This document shows positions 1 to 8,594 of a stretch of DNA of 64,000 nt, piece after piece. How positions within the stretch are numbered: the stretch's first letter is position 1; each line of letters begins with the position of its first letter. Made by a program: the position numbers and the translations under genes. The notes beneath the pieces are model-generated. The model made no database searches. It was not told the origin of the DNA and was given only the letters and a program-made list of their open reading frames with translations. The stretch covers positions 1 to 64,000 of the forward strand of contig CAZORE010000018.1 in assembly GCA_964581815.1 (NCBI GenBank), in the 5' to 3' direction. The stretch comes from Trebonia sp964581815 (GTDB lineage: Bacteria > Actinomycetota > Actinomycetes > Streptosporangiales > Streptosporangiaceae).

Positions 1-49
1 GCTGTGCACGCGCAGCTGCGGACGGTGCCATTGGGACGGAAGGGGCTGG

Positions 50-121
50 TCCCCGGACACCCGACAGCGGGTGGAAGGGTGTCCGGGGAACGCCGCGCGC
101 CGCCTTGGGTCGGCGCGCGGC
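50..121 (-). terminator. Tandem hairpins downstream of the secreted glycoside hydrolase
   Basis: Two perfect inverted repeats lie just past the stop of the leftward hydrolase gene. The first has 11-bp arms (92-102 and 111-121, GCCGCGCGCCG) around an 8-nt loop. The second has 13-bp arms (50-62 and 77-89, TCCCCGGACACCC) around a 14-nt loop. Neither has a strong T-tract, which is common for actinobacterial terminators. Bases 1-49 show no gene I can support. Confidence 0.7.
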
Positions 122-150
122 CTGGCCTTGGCGCTACGAAGGGAGGCCGC

Positions 151-1944
151 TCAGCTCGCGGTCAGTGTCCAGAGGTGGTCGGGGGTTCCGTTGTCATCCC
201 ATTGCAGGACCTGAGCGCCGGATGACGTGCTCTCGTTGAGCACCCCGAGGACCAGGCTGCTGTTGAAGTTCTCGATCTTGTACTGGCCGTTGCCTTGCGA
301 GATGATCTGCCAGAGGTGGTCGGGGGTGCCGGTGTCGCCCCAGATCAGTGCATCAGCACCGTCGGATTTGCTCTCGCTGGTGATGCCGAGCACCAGCCCG
401 CTGGCGTTGTTCTTGATCTCGTAGTAGCCGGAGCTCTCCAGGGTCAGGGTCCATTTCTGCGTGCTGCTGCTGTCCGCTGTGGCCTGGACAGCCAGCGTCC
501 CCTGCGCGGTGCCGCTGCCCTGTGTGTCCAGCGTCAGCCCGCTGTGGACGTTCTTGATCTGGTAGGTCCCGGACAGTGTGGAGCCGCTGCCCGGTGTGAC
601 CACGAGGTAGTAGCCGTTGGCGGAGTTCATGGAACTGACCGGTACGGTGATGGACCCGTTGCTGATGGTGTAGTTGCCGCTGGAGATGGTCTGCGGGCCG
701 GCGACGGCGGTGGTGCGGCCGGCCGAGACGGTCTGCTCCAGGACCGCGTGGGCGGTGCCGCCGAAGGCGGAGCCGAGCCCGTTCACGGTGACGGCGGTAG
801 AACCGCTGCCGCCGCCGAAGATGACGCTGACCTGGTTGCCCGCGGAGTTGACGGAGGCGGCGCCGTCGAGGCCGGTGCCCGCAGTGCCCGGCGGGACGAC
901 CGTCACCATGTTGCCGCTCATCTGGCCGTACCAGTCGTACAGCCAGTAGGCGGCGTTCGGGCTGCCGCCGGTGCCGGTCAGCAGGTCGCCGAGCGCGCCG
1001 TACTGGTTCCAGAACGCCAGTTCGGCGTTGTTGATGCCCAGTCGCTCGAACTGCGCGATGTAGTCGACCAGGTCCCCGGGGATGCCGACCTGCGACGGCG
1101 CCGCGTACTCCTCGATCGCGATCGGGCGGGGCGTGATGCCCAGTGCCTTCTCCTCCGCCGTCACGGTGGCCACGTCGCCCGCGATCTTGCCGGCGCTTTC
1201 CAGCTCGTGCCAGGAGATGACGTTGGGGACGGTGTTAGTCGCGACCGCGTTCTGCAGGAAGCTCTGCATGCCGCTGATGTTGTCGGAGAAGCTCGGCCCC
1301 TGGATGACCGCGCTTGAGTCGAGCGAGCGGATCTGCTGGTACGTCGTGGTCCAGAAGCTGTTGAAAGTGCCGTTGGAGCTGAGCCAGGTGTTGTCGGGCT
1401 CGTTCCAGATTTCGAAGTTGGTGATGCCCGCGTAGGCGGACGCCTCGACCTCCTGCACCTGGTTCTTGACGATGGTCGGCCAGGTGGATGCGCTGTACTG
1501 GTAGGGCCAGCCCGCGTAGTAGTCGGACATGCGGTCCACCAGGTGGGCGCCCGCCTTCGCCGCCTCCGGCGCGACCACGAGGATGTCACCCTCCGCCTGC
1601 TGCTTGCCGCCCGCCGCCATCTGCACGAAGGTGTTCGGGTGCAGCGGCTCGACGAGGCTGTCGGCGGGGACCGAAGCCGTGGCCAGCCCATACAGGCTGC
1701 CGGTGGCGACGTGGGTGACGGTGCGATACGGCTGGTTGGCCTGCACCACGAGCGTGGACGCCGCGGACGCCGCGGGCGATGACACCGCGGCGGCGATGAG
1801 GCCGCCGGCGACCGTGACGGCGGCGAGGGCGAGCCGGGTGGTGACCCGCACCGCCCGGCCTCTTGTCGTGCCGATGGCCGTTCTGCTTGTCGTGCTGATG
1901 GCCGCTGCGCCGTGCATGGGCAGCCGCGGATGCGACCTGGACAT
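151..1944 (-). CDS. Secreted clan-A glycoside hydrolase with C-terminal ricin B-type lectin domain
   Basis: Predicted exported enzyme of 597 aa acting on plant polysaccharide outside the cell. The start at 1944 is preceded by GAGGAGGA at good spacing; an upstream extension to 2118 has no such site. Residues 1 to about 62 form a long arginine-rich Sec/Tat-like signal ending in an Ala-rich cleavage region. The catalytic TIM-barrel part resembles GH39/GH5-type retaining enzymes: IWNEPD near residue 182 supplies the likely acid/base Glu and IEEYA near 278-279 the likely nucleophile. Residues about 430-597 are a CBM13/ricin beta-trefoil with repeated QxW-like motifs (QKW, HLWQI, HLWTL). It is divergent from a LacI gene and shares a copy of its operator, so it probably belongs to that sugar regulon. 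Exact GH family and substrate are not certain. Confidence 0.8.
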   Translation of the reverse strand: MSRSHPRLPMHGAAAISTTSRTAIGTTRGRAVRVTTRLALAAVTVAGGLIAAAVSSPAASAASTLVVQANQPYRTVTHVATGSLYGLATASVPADSLVEPLHPNTFVQMAAGGKQQAEGDILVVAPEAAKAGAHLVDRMSDYYAGWPYQYSASTWPTIVKNQVQEVEASAYAGITNFEIWNEPDNTWLSSNGTFNSFWTTTYQQIRSLDSSAVIQGPSFSDNISGMQSFLQNAVATNTVPNVISWHELESAGKIAGDVATVTAEEKALGITPRPIAIEEYAAPSQVGIPGDLVDYIAQFERLGINNAELAFWNQYGALGDLLTGTGGSPNAAYWLYDWYGQMSGNMVTVVPPGTAGTGLDGAASVNSAGNQVSVIFGGGSGSTAVTVNGLGSAFGGTAHAVLEQTVSAGRTTAVAGPQTISSGNYTISNGSITVPVSSMNSANGYYLVVTPGSGSTLSGTYQIKNVHSGLTLDTQGSGTAQGTLAVQATADSSSTQKWTLTLESSGYYEIKNNASGLVLGITSESKSDGADALIWGDTGTPDHLWQIISQGNGQYKIENFNSSLVLGVLNESTSSGAQVLQWDDNGTPDHLWTLTAS

Positions 1945-2047
1945 CAATGTCCTCCTCGGGAAAACGAGAAAACCTGGACGGTGCGATGGCCATCGCGGTG
2001 CTTGGAATGTAAGTCGCGTCGGCTCGGCATTCAATACCTCCGGGTAA

Positions 2048-2061
2048 TCGAATCGGTTCTC
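2048..2061. promoter_or_regulatory. LacI-type operator copy 1 (hydrolase side)
   Basis: TCGAATCGGTTCTC matches the first 12 bases of the operator found at 2203 exactly and differs only in the last two. It lies about 105 bp upstream of the hydrolase start, in the region expected to hold its promoter. A further GTTCGAC half-site is at 2065-2071. Confidence 0.6.
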
Positions 2062-2170
2062 TTTTGTTCGACTACACGCGACTGCTGTGCGGTCTTGGCA
2101 GGCGCCCGCCAAGCCCATTAGGCCATCGGGGGTGGGATTTGGCGGACGTCAGCCTGCCCGTGATGAGCTC

Positions 2171-2216
2171 TTGCGCCCTCGTGGCATGCATGGTTAACAT
2201 GATCGAATCGGTTCGA
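2171..2216 (+). promoter_or_regulatory. lacI promoter with LacI-type operator copy 2
   Basis: TTGCGC (2171-2176) and TAACAT (2195-2200) with an 18-bp spacer form a plausible sigma-70-like promoter. The palindrome TCGAATCGGTTCGA at 2203-2216, with the central CG typical of LacI-family operators, sits over the expected transcription start. This suggests autorepression by the regulator that begins at 2231. Confidence 0.6.
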
Positions 2217-2230
2217 CATGAGGTAGGGCG

Positions 2231-3235
2231 ATGGTGCCAACTATCCAGGACGTGGCCCGCCGCGCGGGCGTGTCGCGGAGCACGGTCTCCTATGCGCTGT
2301 CCGGCAAGCGGAGCATTTCCAGGGAGACACGCGAGCGCATCGAGGCCGCCATCGCGGAGCTCGGCTTCACCCCGCACGCGGGAGCGCGGGCCCTCGCCAC
2401 GTCGCAGACGATGGTCCTTGGATTGTTCGTCCAGTTCTTCGCGGACGAGTTCGCGCCCGCCATGCTGCAGTACGTCCTGCCGATCTCCAATGCCGCGCGC
2501 GAGGCGGGCTACGACATCCTGATGGTGACGGAATCAGACGGGCCGCACGCGGTGCAGCGGATCGTGAGCTCCGGGATGGTGGACGGCGTCGTCCTGCTGA
2601 ACGTCGCGCACGAAGATCCGCGGCTGCCGGTGCTCAGAAAGATGCGCCAGCCAGGATCGATGGTCGGCCTGCCGCGGATCCCTGAGGGCTTTGACGTCTT
2701 CGACCTGGACTTCGCGGAGTCCGGCCGCATCATCGTCGACCACCTGGCCGAGCGCGGGCACCGCGAAATTATCCTGATCACCCCGCACGAGCACGTTTAC
2801 GAGCGCGGCGGCGCGTACTCCTGGAGGTTTCGGGACGCGGCACTGCAGCGCGCCGCGAGCTACGGCATCCGCGTCCGTTCCTACTTCGGCGAGACGCAGC
2901 AGCCCGCCGTTAACCAGCAACTCAACCAGATCCTCGACGCACGGGACGAGTCGGCCATGGTCGTGCACAACGACGCGGTGATCGCCGCGCTGCCTTCGGT
3001 GCTTTACTCGCGCGGGATCCGCGTGCCCGATGACCTATCGGTCGTCGGCATGTTCTCCGAGGACTTCGGGGGGGTGTTCTCACTGCCGTACACGGCGGTC
3101 GAGACCTCGCCGAACAACCTGGGCCGGATGGCGGTCCAGGCACTCGTTCAGCGGATGGCCACCACGCCGGACGCTAGCCCCTGGCGGGTGGAGCTCGTCG
3201 CGCCGCAAATCACGGACCGGGGAAGCACCCGCTAA
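2231..3235 (+). CDS. LacI-family transcriptional regulator
   Basis: A sugar-responsive repressor of 334 aa, the normal family length. Residues 4-28 (TIQDVARRAGVSRSTVSYAL) are the LacI helix-turn-helix, followed by the hinge region near residue 50 and a periplasmic-binding-protein-like effector domain. It lies between the divergent hydrolase gene and the ABC transporter genes. Near-identical 14-bp palindromes occur in all three promoter regions, so it most likely represses the hydrolase, itself and the transporter/GH31/GH127 operon until an oligosaccharide is bound. The effector sugar cannot be read from the sequence. Confidence 0.92.
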   Translation: MVPTIQDVARRAGVSRSTVSYALSGKRSISRETRERIEAAIAELGFTPHAGARALATSQTMVLGLFVQFFADEFAPAMLQYVLPISNAAREAGYDILMVTESDGPHAVQRIVSSGMVDGVVLLNVAHEDPRLPVLRKMRQPGSMVGLPRIPEGFDVFDLDFAESGRIIVDHLAERGHREIILITPHEHVYERGGAYSWRFRDAALQRAASYGIRVRSYFGETQQPAVNQQLNQILDARDESAMVVHNDAVIAALPSVLYSRGIRVPDDLSVVGMFSEDFGGVFSLPYTAVETSPNNLGRMAVQALVQRMATTPDASPWRVELVAPQITDRGSTR

Positions 3236-3274
3236 CCAAGCCAGGCGGATGCTTCCCAGGCATGCCGTCCACTG

Positions 3275-3288
3275 TCGAAGCGGTTCGA
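3275..3288. promoter_or_regulatory. LacI-type operator copy 3 (transporter operon)
   Basis: TCGAAGCGGTTCGA matches the operator at 2203-2216 in 13 of 14 bases. It is about 130 bp upstream of the binding-protein gene. A weaker related sequence (TCGAACGGAAACGA) follows at 3307-3320. Confidence 0.65.
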
Positions 3289-3406
3289 CGAATTAAGCCC
3301 GGGTCGTCGAACGGAAACGAGACAGGCAAGGAAAACCGAAAACCAGTAGTCACCATTTCCGGATTCCGAGGCATCGCGGAACCCGGCCATTCAGAGAGGA
3401 ATGACC

Positions 3407-4690
3407 GTGCAGATAACCCGTAGAGCACGCACCGCGCTGCTCACCATCACCGCCATAACCGCCGCCGCCGCGCTGGCGGCCTGCTCAAGCAGTTCAAGCA
3501 CTAGTACGAGCGCTCCGGCCTCGGCCGGAGGCACCAGCGCAACGTCGGCGAGTGGCGGCACCTATACCCTCTGGGATCCCTACCCGCAGTACAACGCATC
3601 CTCCGCGTGGTGGAAGGCGGTCGCAGCGTGCGGCACGCAGGCGGGCGTGACGATCAAGCACACCGCCTATGACACCACCGCGCTGACGACGCAGGCGCTG
3701 CTGGCCGGCCAGCAGGGCAAGTCGCCGGACATCCTGCTGATCGACAACCCGGTGGTCTCGACGCTCGCCAGCGCGGGCATCCTCACCACCACCGCGCAGA
3801 ACGGCCTGTCAACCGGGACGATCGCGCAGAACATCCTCGGCGCCGGCGTTATCAACGGAAAGACCTACGGCGTGCCGATCGGCGCGAACACGCTGGCGCT
3901 TTACTACAACCCGACGATCCTGAAGGCTGCGAATGTCGACCCGGCCTCCATCACGAGCTGGGCTACCCTGACCGCGGCGCTCGCCAAGGTCAAGGCGATC
4001 GGCAAGAAGGGCATCACCTTCTCCGGCATCAACACCGAGGAGGGCAGCTTCCAGTTCCTGCCGTGGTTCTGGGGCGCCGGAGCGAACCTGACCAACCTCA
4101 ACTCCCCGCAGGCGGTCGCCGCGCTCACGCTGTGGACCACCTGGATCAAGGACGGCTACGCGCCGAACTCCGTGATCCAGAACACGCAGACCACCTCATG
4201 GCAGGAGTTCCAGACCGGCGACTACGCCTTCGGCGAGAACGGCACCTGGCAGAAGGCCGGCGCCGCCACCATGGGCGCGAAGGTCATCCCGATCCCGTCC
4301 GAGAGCGGCGGGGCGGCGCCCGTGCCGACCGGCGGGGAGTTCTTCACGATCCCCGTGCAGAAGGACACGTCCACGTACGCGACCTCCGCGAAGATCGTGA
4401 CCTGCCTGACGTCTGGCAACAGCATCATCTCCACCGACAACACGCTGAACTACATCGCCCCGACTCAGTCAGCGCAGCAGGCCCAGGTGGCAACCGATGC
4501 CTCGCTGCAGTCCTGGGTTAACGCGGTCGGCGTGGCCAAGGCCCGCACGGGGGATAACCTGGGCACCAAGTACCCCATCATCTCCCAGCAGATGTGGACC
4601 GCGGTGCAGAAGGCGGAAAGCGGCGCGGCGGCGCCTTCGGCGGCGCTCGCGGCCGCCCAGACCGCGGCCCAGGCGGGCATCAACAAGTAG
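3407..4690 (+). CDS. ABC transporter sugar-binding lipoprotein
   Basis: Extracytoplasmic substrate-binding protein of about 427 aa, family 1 (UgpB/MalE type), that would capture an oligosaccharide and deliver it to the two permeases downstream. The N-terminus is a lipoprotein signal: basic start, hydrophobic stretch and lipobox LAAC near residue 25, then a Ser/Thr-rich linker. The GTG at 3407 is preferred because AGAGAGGA lies 6 nt before it; the ATG at 3401 would abut that site directly. It is the first gene of an operon with permeases and intracellular glycosidases, behind a LacI operator. Confidence 0.9.
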   Translation: MQITRRARTALLTITAITAAAALAACSSSSSTSTSAPASAGGTSATSASGGTYTLWDPYPQYNASSAWWKAVAACGTQAGVTIKHTAYDTTALTTQALLAGQQGKSPDILLIDNPVVSTLASAGILTTTAQNGLSTGTIAQNILGAGVINGKTYGVPIGANTLALYYNPTILKAANVDPASITSWATLTAALAKVKAIGKKGITFSGINTEEGSFQFLPWFWGAGANLTNLNSPQAVAALTLWTTWIKDGYAPNSVIQNTQTTSWQEFQTGDYAFGENGTWQKAGAATMGAKVIPIPSESGGAAPVPTGGEFFTIPVQKDTSTYATSAKIVTCLTSGNSIISTDNTLNYIAPTQSAQQAQVATDASLQSWVNAVGVAKARTGDNLGTKYPIISQQMWTAVQKAESGAAAPSAALAAAQTAAQAGINK

Positions 4691-4717
4691 CACAGACGGC
4701 AGACCGACGTGAGAGCC

Positions 4718-5692
4718 ATGACAACCGACAGGTCCAGGGCGCGGTCGGCCGGGCGGCAGCGTGACGGGGCGGCGCACACCGCCCCGTCACGGGCCCGGTC
4801 CGCCGGGGCCCGGTGGCGGGCACAGGCGGCGGCGTGGGGATTCCTCGCTCCCGTCGTCCTCTACCTGGCCGCCTTCTACGCGTACCCGCTCTATCGCAAC
4901 ATCGACTTGAGCATCAGGAGCTATACCCTCGCGTCGTTCGTCACCGGCGACGCTCCGTTCGCGGGATTCGCCAACTACATCAGCATCTTTCACAGCTCCA
5001 CATTCGCTCCCGCGCTCATCAACACGACGATCTTCGTCTTCGTCTCGATCGCCTTCCAGTTCGCGATCGGCCTGGCCCTCGCGGTGTTCTTCTACCGCAG
5101 GTTCCCCCTGTCGGCGACGCTCCGGGCGCTCTTCCTGATTCCCTGGCTGCTGCCGCTGCTGGTGTCCGCCTCTACCTGGTCGTGGATGCTGAACAGCGAC
5201 TCCGGCATCGTGAACTCCTTCCTGCAGGCCGTGGGGGCCGCGCCGATCGACTGGCTGACCTCGCCGCACTGGTCGCTGGCCGCCGTGCTGATCGCGAACA
5301 TCTGGATCGGCATACCGTTCAACCTCGTCATCATGTACAGCGGCCTGCAGAGCGTCTCGGCGGACATCTTCGAGGCCGCCTCGATCGACGGCGCGAACGG
5401 GTGGCAGCGCTTCTGGCGGATTACCTTCCCGCTGCTGCGCCCGGTGTCCGCGATCACCCTGCTGCTCGGCTTCATCTACACCCTGAAGGTGTTCGACATC
5501 ATCTGGATCATGACCAGGGGCGGCCCCGCGACCGCATCGACCACCCTGGCGATCTGGTCCTACCAGCTCGGCTTCGGGTCGCTGCTGCCGGACTTCAGCT
5601 CGGCGGCCGCGGTCGGGAACGTCCTGATCATCATCGCGGTCATCTTCGCGCTGATCTACATCCGCGCCAGGAACAGGCTGGAGACGACATGA
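4718..5692 (+). CDS. ABC sugar transporter permease (MalF type)
   Basis: Inner-membrane permease of about 324 aa with six predicted membrane segments and a long, basic cytoplasmic N-terminus. The EAA loop that docks the ATPase is visible near residues 225-245 (EAASIDGANGWQRFWRI, then PLLRP). The ATG at 4718 is used; an in-frame GTG at 4709 is also possible, and neither has a strong ribosome site. Its stop overlaps the next permease start by four bases (ATGA), so the two are probably translationally coupled. No ATPase gene is present in this operon. Confidence 0.9.
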   Translation: MTTDRSRARSAGRQRDGAAHTAPSRARSAGARWRAQAAAWGFLAPVVLYLAAFYAYPLYRNIDLSIRSYTLASFVTGDAPFAGFANYISIFHSSTFAPALINTTIFVFVSIAFQFAIGLALAVFFYRRFPLSATLRALFLIPWLLPLLVSASTWSWMLNSDSGIVNSFLQAVGAAPIDWLTSPHWSLAAVLIANIWIGIPFNLVIMYSGLQSVSADIFEAASIDGANGWQRFWRITFPLLRPVSAITLLLGFIYTLKVFDIIWIMTRGGPATASTTLAIWSYQLGFGSLLPDFSSAAAVGNVLIIIAVIFALIYIRARNRLETT

Positions 5693-6504
5693 AACGCCGC
5701 TCATGGTGGCTCACCGCCCTCGGCGTCCTGTTCACCGCCGCCATGCTCTTCCCCGTCTACTGGATGATCAACGTCTCGCTGACCCAGACGTCCAACATGC
5801 GCAAGAGCCCGCCGAACCTGATCCCGGTCGACGCCACGCTCCAGGGCTACTCGGCCGTCATCCACCAGCAGCTGCCCTACCTTGGCACCAGCCTGATGGT
5901 CGCCCTCGGCACGGTCGTCGTTACCCTCGCCCTGTCCGCGCCCGCGGGTTACTCACTGGCCAAGCTCCGCCCGAAGGGCGGCGGCGCGCTGAACTTCGTG
6001 CTGCTGATCGCCCAGATGATCCCGGCGATCGTCATGGCGATGGGCTTCTACACCATCTACATCAAGCTCGGGCTACTCGACTCGGTGTGGGGGCTGATCA
6101 TCGCCGACTCGACCATCGCGGTGCCGTTCGGCGTGCTGATCTTCACCGCGTTCATGTCACGGATCCCCGATGAGCTGCTGCAGGCCGCTCGCATCGACGG
6201 CGCCGGCACGATGCGGACCTTCCTGTCGGTCGTCATGCCGGTGAGCCGCAACGCGGTGGTGACCGTCTCCCTCTTCGGCTTCCTGTGGGCCTGGTCGGAC
6301 TTCCTGTTCGCCAACACACTGGACAACGGCGCCGGGCTCCAGCCGATCACGCTCGGCATCTACGCCTACATCGGCAACAACAACCAGCAGTGGAACGCCA
6401 TCATGGCCACCGCCGTCGTCGCCTCCGTCCCGGCCGCCGTCCTGCTCGTCCTCGCGCAGCGTTATGTCGCTGCCGGCGTGACCGCTGGAGCCGTCAAGGA
6501 CTAA
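5689..6504 (+). CDS. ABC sugar transporter permease (MalG type)
   Basis: Second permease of 271 aa, the usual MalG/CUT1 length. It starts at the ATG that overlaps the preceding stop. Six hydrophobic segments are visible, with the EAA-like motif (LLQAARIDGAGTMRTF, then VVMPVSR) near residues 163-186. It would form a heterodimer with the upstream permease and use a shared sugar ATPase encoded elsewhere, as MsiK does for many Streptomyces sugar porters. Confidence 0.92.
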   Translation: MKRRSWWLTALGVLFTAAMLFPVYWMINVSLTQTSNMRKSPPNLIPVDATLQGYSAVIHQQLPYLGTSLMVALGTVVVTLALSAPAGYSLAKLRPKGGGALNFVLLIAQMIPAIVMAMGFYTIYIKLGLLDSVWGLIIADSTIAVPFGVLIFTAFMSRIPDELLQAARIDGAGTMRTFLSVVMPVSRNAVVTVSLFGFLWAWSDFLFANTLDNGAGLQPITLGIYAYIGNNNQQWNAIMATAVVASVPAAVLLVLAQRYVAAGVTAGAVKD

Positions 6505-6572
6505 CACCGTAACTTCCCCACTCGGCACTCTCTCGGGCGGCGCGGGCACCGCGCCGCCCATTCAACCCTGGG

Positions 6573-8594
6573 ATGGACCAAGCCAGCATGGTGAGCTATC
6601 ACAACGACAACGGCACGCTTGAGGTGCGGCACCGGCACGAGGTGATCCGCATTCAGGCCTGGGGCGCCGACAGCGTGCGCGTGCGGGCCGCCCAGCACCG
6701 CATCCCCGCGGAAAGCGCGGGGGCGCTCGGCGATATCCAGCCGGACGGCCCGACGAGCCAGGTCAAGGTGGAAGGGACGCGGGCCGTCCTGGTCAACGGA
6801 CGGCTCCGGGTCGAGGTCACCTTCGATACCACCGAGAGTTACCCGGAACCGCTGCTCACCTTCCGCGACCCGGACGGGGCCGAGCTGCTGGCCGAGCGCC
6901 GGGAGCATTTCTGGATGCCGGGAGCGCGGGTCTTCGCCGGCAACCGGTCAGGTGCCTACGAGGTCCACCAGCAGTTTGCCGCCTACCCGGGGGAACGGCT
7001 CTTCGGCCTTGGCCAGCGGACTCACGGGCGGCTCAACATCAAGGGCCTGGCCCTGGACCTCGTACAGCGCAACGGCGAGGTCAGCATCCCGTTCGTGCTG
7101 TCGGATCGCGGCTACGGGCTGCTGTGGAACGTGCCCGCCGTCGGCCGGGCCGAGTTCGCGGACAACGCCACCCGCTGGCAGGCCGGGCAGGCCCGTGAGA
7201 TCGACTACTGGTTCACGGCGGCGCCTTCCCCGTCGGAGATCCTCGCCCGGTACGCGGACGCCACCGGCCACGTGCCCGAGCTGCCCGCGTGGGCCAGCGG
7301 TTTCTGGCAGTCCAAGCTCCGCTACCGGACGCAGCATGAGCTGCTTGAGGTCGCCCGCGAGTACAAGCGCCGCGATCTGCCGCTGTCGGTGATCGTGGCC
7401 GACTTCTTTCACTGGTCCGCCATGGGCGACTTCCGCTTCGACGAAAGCGAGTGGCCCGACCCGGCCGCCATGGTCGCGGAGCTGCGGGACCTGGGCGTCG
7501 AGCTGATGGTGTCGGTCTGGCCCACGATGTCTCCGCTGAGCGAGAACTACGCCGAGTTCTTCGACCAGGGGCTGCTGGTGGGAGCGGACCAGGGGGCCGA
7601 ATTCCAGCAGGTCATCCAGGACAAGGGCATGGCCGCGCCCATGCCGGTGGCCTTCTACGACCCCACCAACCCCCGGGCCCGGGACCGCGTCTGGGAGCTG
7701 ATCGAGCGGAACTACCTGTCCAAGGGGATCCGCGTCTTCTGGCTTGACGCGTCCGAGCCGGAGCTCAACCCGGCGCACCCCGCCAACCTGTCCCTGTACG
7801 CGGGTCCGGGCGCGGAAGTCGTAGGCATCTACCCGCGCGATAACGCCCGGCTCTTCGCCGAGGGCATGGCCGCCGCCGGCCAGCCGCCGACGGTCCTGCT
7901 GTGCCGTTCCGCCTGGGCCGGCGCGCAGAAGTTCGGCGCCGCGGTATGGTCCGGCGACATCCCCGCCACCTGGGAGTCGCTGCGCCAGCAGGTCCGGGCC
8001 GGCCTGAACATCGCGGTCGCCGGCATTCCCTGGTGGACGACCGACATCGGCGGATTCCACGGCGGCGACCCGGATGATCCCGCCTACCAGGAACTCATCA
8101 CCCGGTGGTTCCAGTACGGCGTGTTCTGCCCGCTCTTCCGGCTGCACGGCGACCGGCTGCCCCGCGTGCCCACCGGTTACGAGATGACCGGCGGCCCCAA
8201 CGAGGCGTGGTCCTACGGCGACCGGGCGTACGAGCGGATCGCCGCCGCGCTGCGGCTGCGCGAGCGGCTCCGGCCGTACATCCACGAGCAGATGCGCGTG
8301 GCGTCAGGCACCGGGCTGCCGCCGATGCGGCCCCTGTTCGTGGACTTCCCCGCCGACCCGGGGACCTGGGACGTCGACGACGAGTTCATGTTCGGCCCCG
8401 ACCTGCTGGTCGCCCCGGTCCTCGAGCCAGGCGCCCGCACCCGCGATGTCCGCCTGCCTGCCGGCCCCGCCTGGACCGACGCGGCGACGGGGGAGCGGCA
8501 CGAGGGGGGAACCGTTGCCCGGGTACCCCTTTCACCGGACCGCATTCCTGTCTTCGCCCGCGAGGAAGCTGAAGTACTTGATGCCGTTCGCTAA
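6573..8594 (+). CDS. GH31 glycoside hydrolase (alpha-xylosidase/alpha-glucosidase)
   Basis: Cytoplasmic exo-enzyme of 673 aa with no signal peptide, acting on alpha-linked xylose or glucose. An N-terminal beta-sandwich (about 1-230) precedes the catalytic barrel. WLDASEPEL gives the nucleophile Asp near residue 392 and WSGDI the acid/base Asp near 462. The DASEPE form of the nucleophile motif is more typical of alpha-xylosidases than of alpha-glucosidases, which fits xyloglucan or xylo-oligosaccharide use, but specificity is inferred. It overlaps the following GH127 gene by 14 bp, so both are in the transporter operon. Confidence 0.9.
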   Translation: MDQASMVSYHNDNGTLEVRHRHEVIRIQAWGADSVRVRAAQHRIPAESAGALGDIQPDGPTSQVKVEGTRAVLVNGRLRVEVTFDTTESYPEPLLTFRDPDGAELLAERREHFWMPGARVFAGNRSGAYEVHQQFAAYPGERLFGLGQRTHGRLNIKGLALDLVQRNGEVSIPFVLSDRGYGLLWNVPAVGRAEFADNATRWQAGQAREIDYWFTAAPSPSEILARYADATGHVPELPAWASGFWQSKLRYRTQHELLEVAREYKRRDLPLSVIVADFFHWSAMGDFRFDESEWPDPAAMVAELRDLGVELMVSVWPTMSPLSENYAEFFDQGLLVGADQGAEFQQVIQDKGMAAPMPVAFYDPTNPRARDRVWELIERNYLSKGIRVFWLDASEPELNPAHPANLSLYAGPGAEVVGIYPRDNARLFAEGMAAAGQPPTVLLCRSAWAGAQKFGAAVWSGDIPATWESLRQQVRAGLNIAVAGIPWWTTDIGGFHGGDPDDPAYQELITRWFQYGVFCPLFRLHGDRLPRVPTGYEMTGGPNEAWSYGDRAYERIAAALRLRERLRPYIHEQMRVASGTGLPPMRPLFVDFPADPGTWDVDDEFMFGPDLLVAPVLEPGARTRDVRLPAGPAWTDAATGERHEGGTVARVPLSPDRIPVFAREEAEVLDAVR

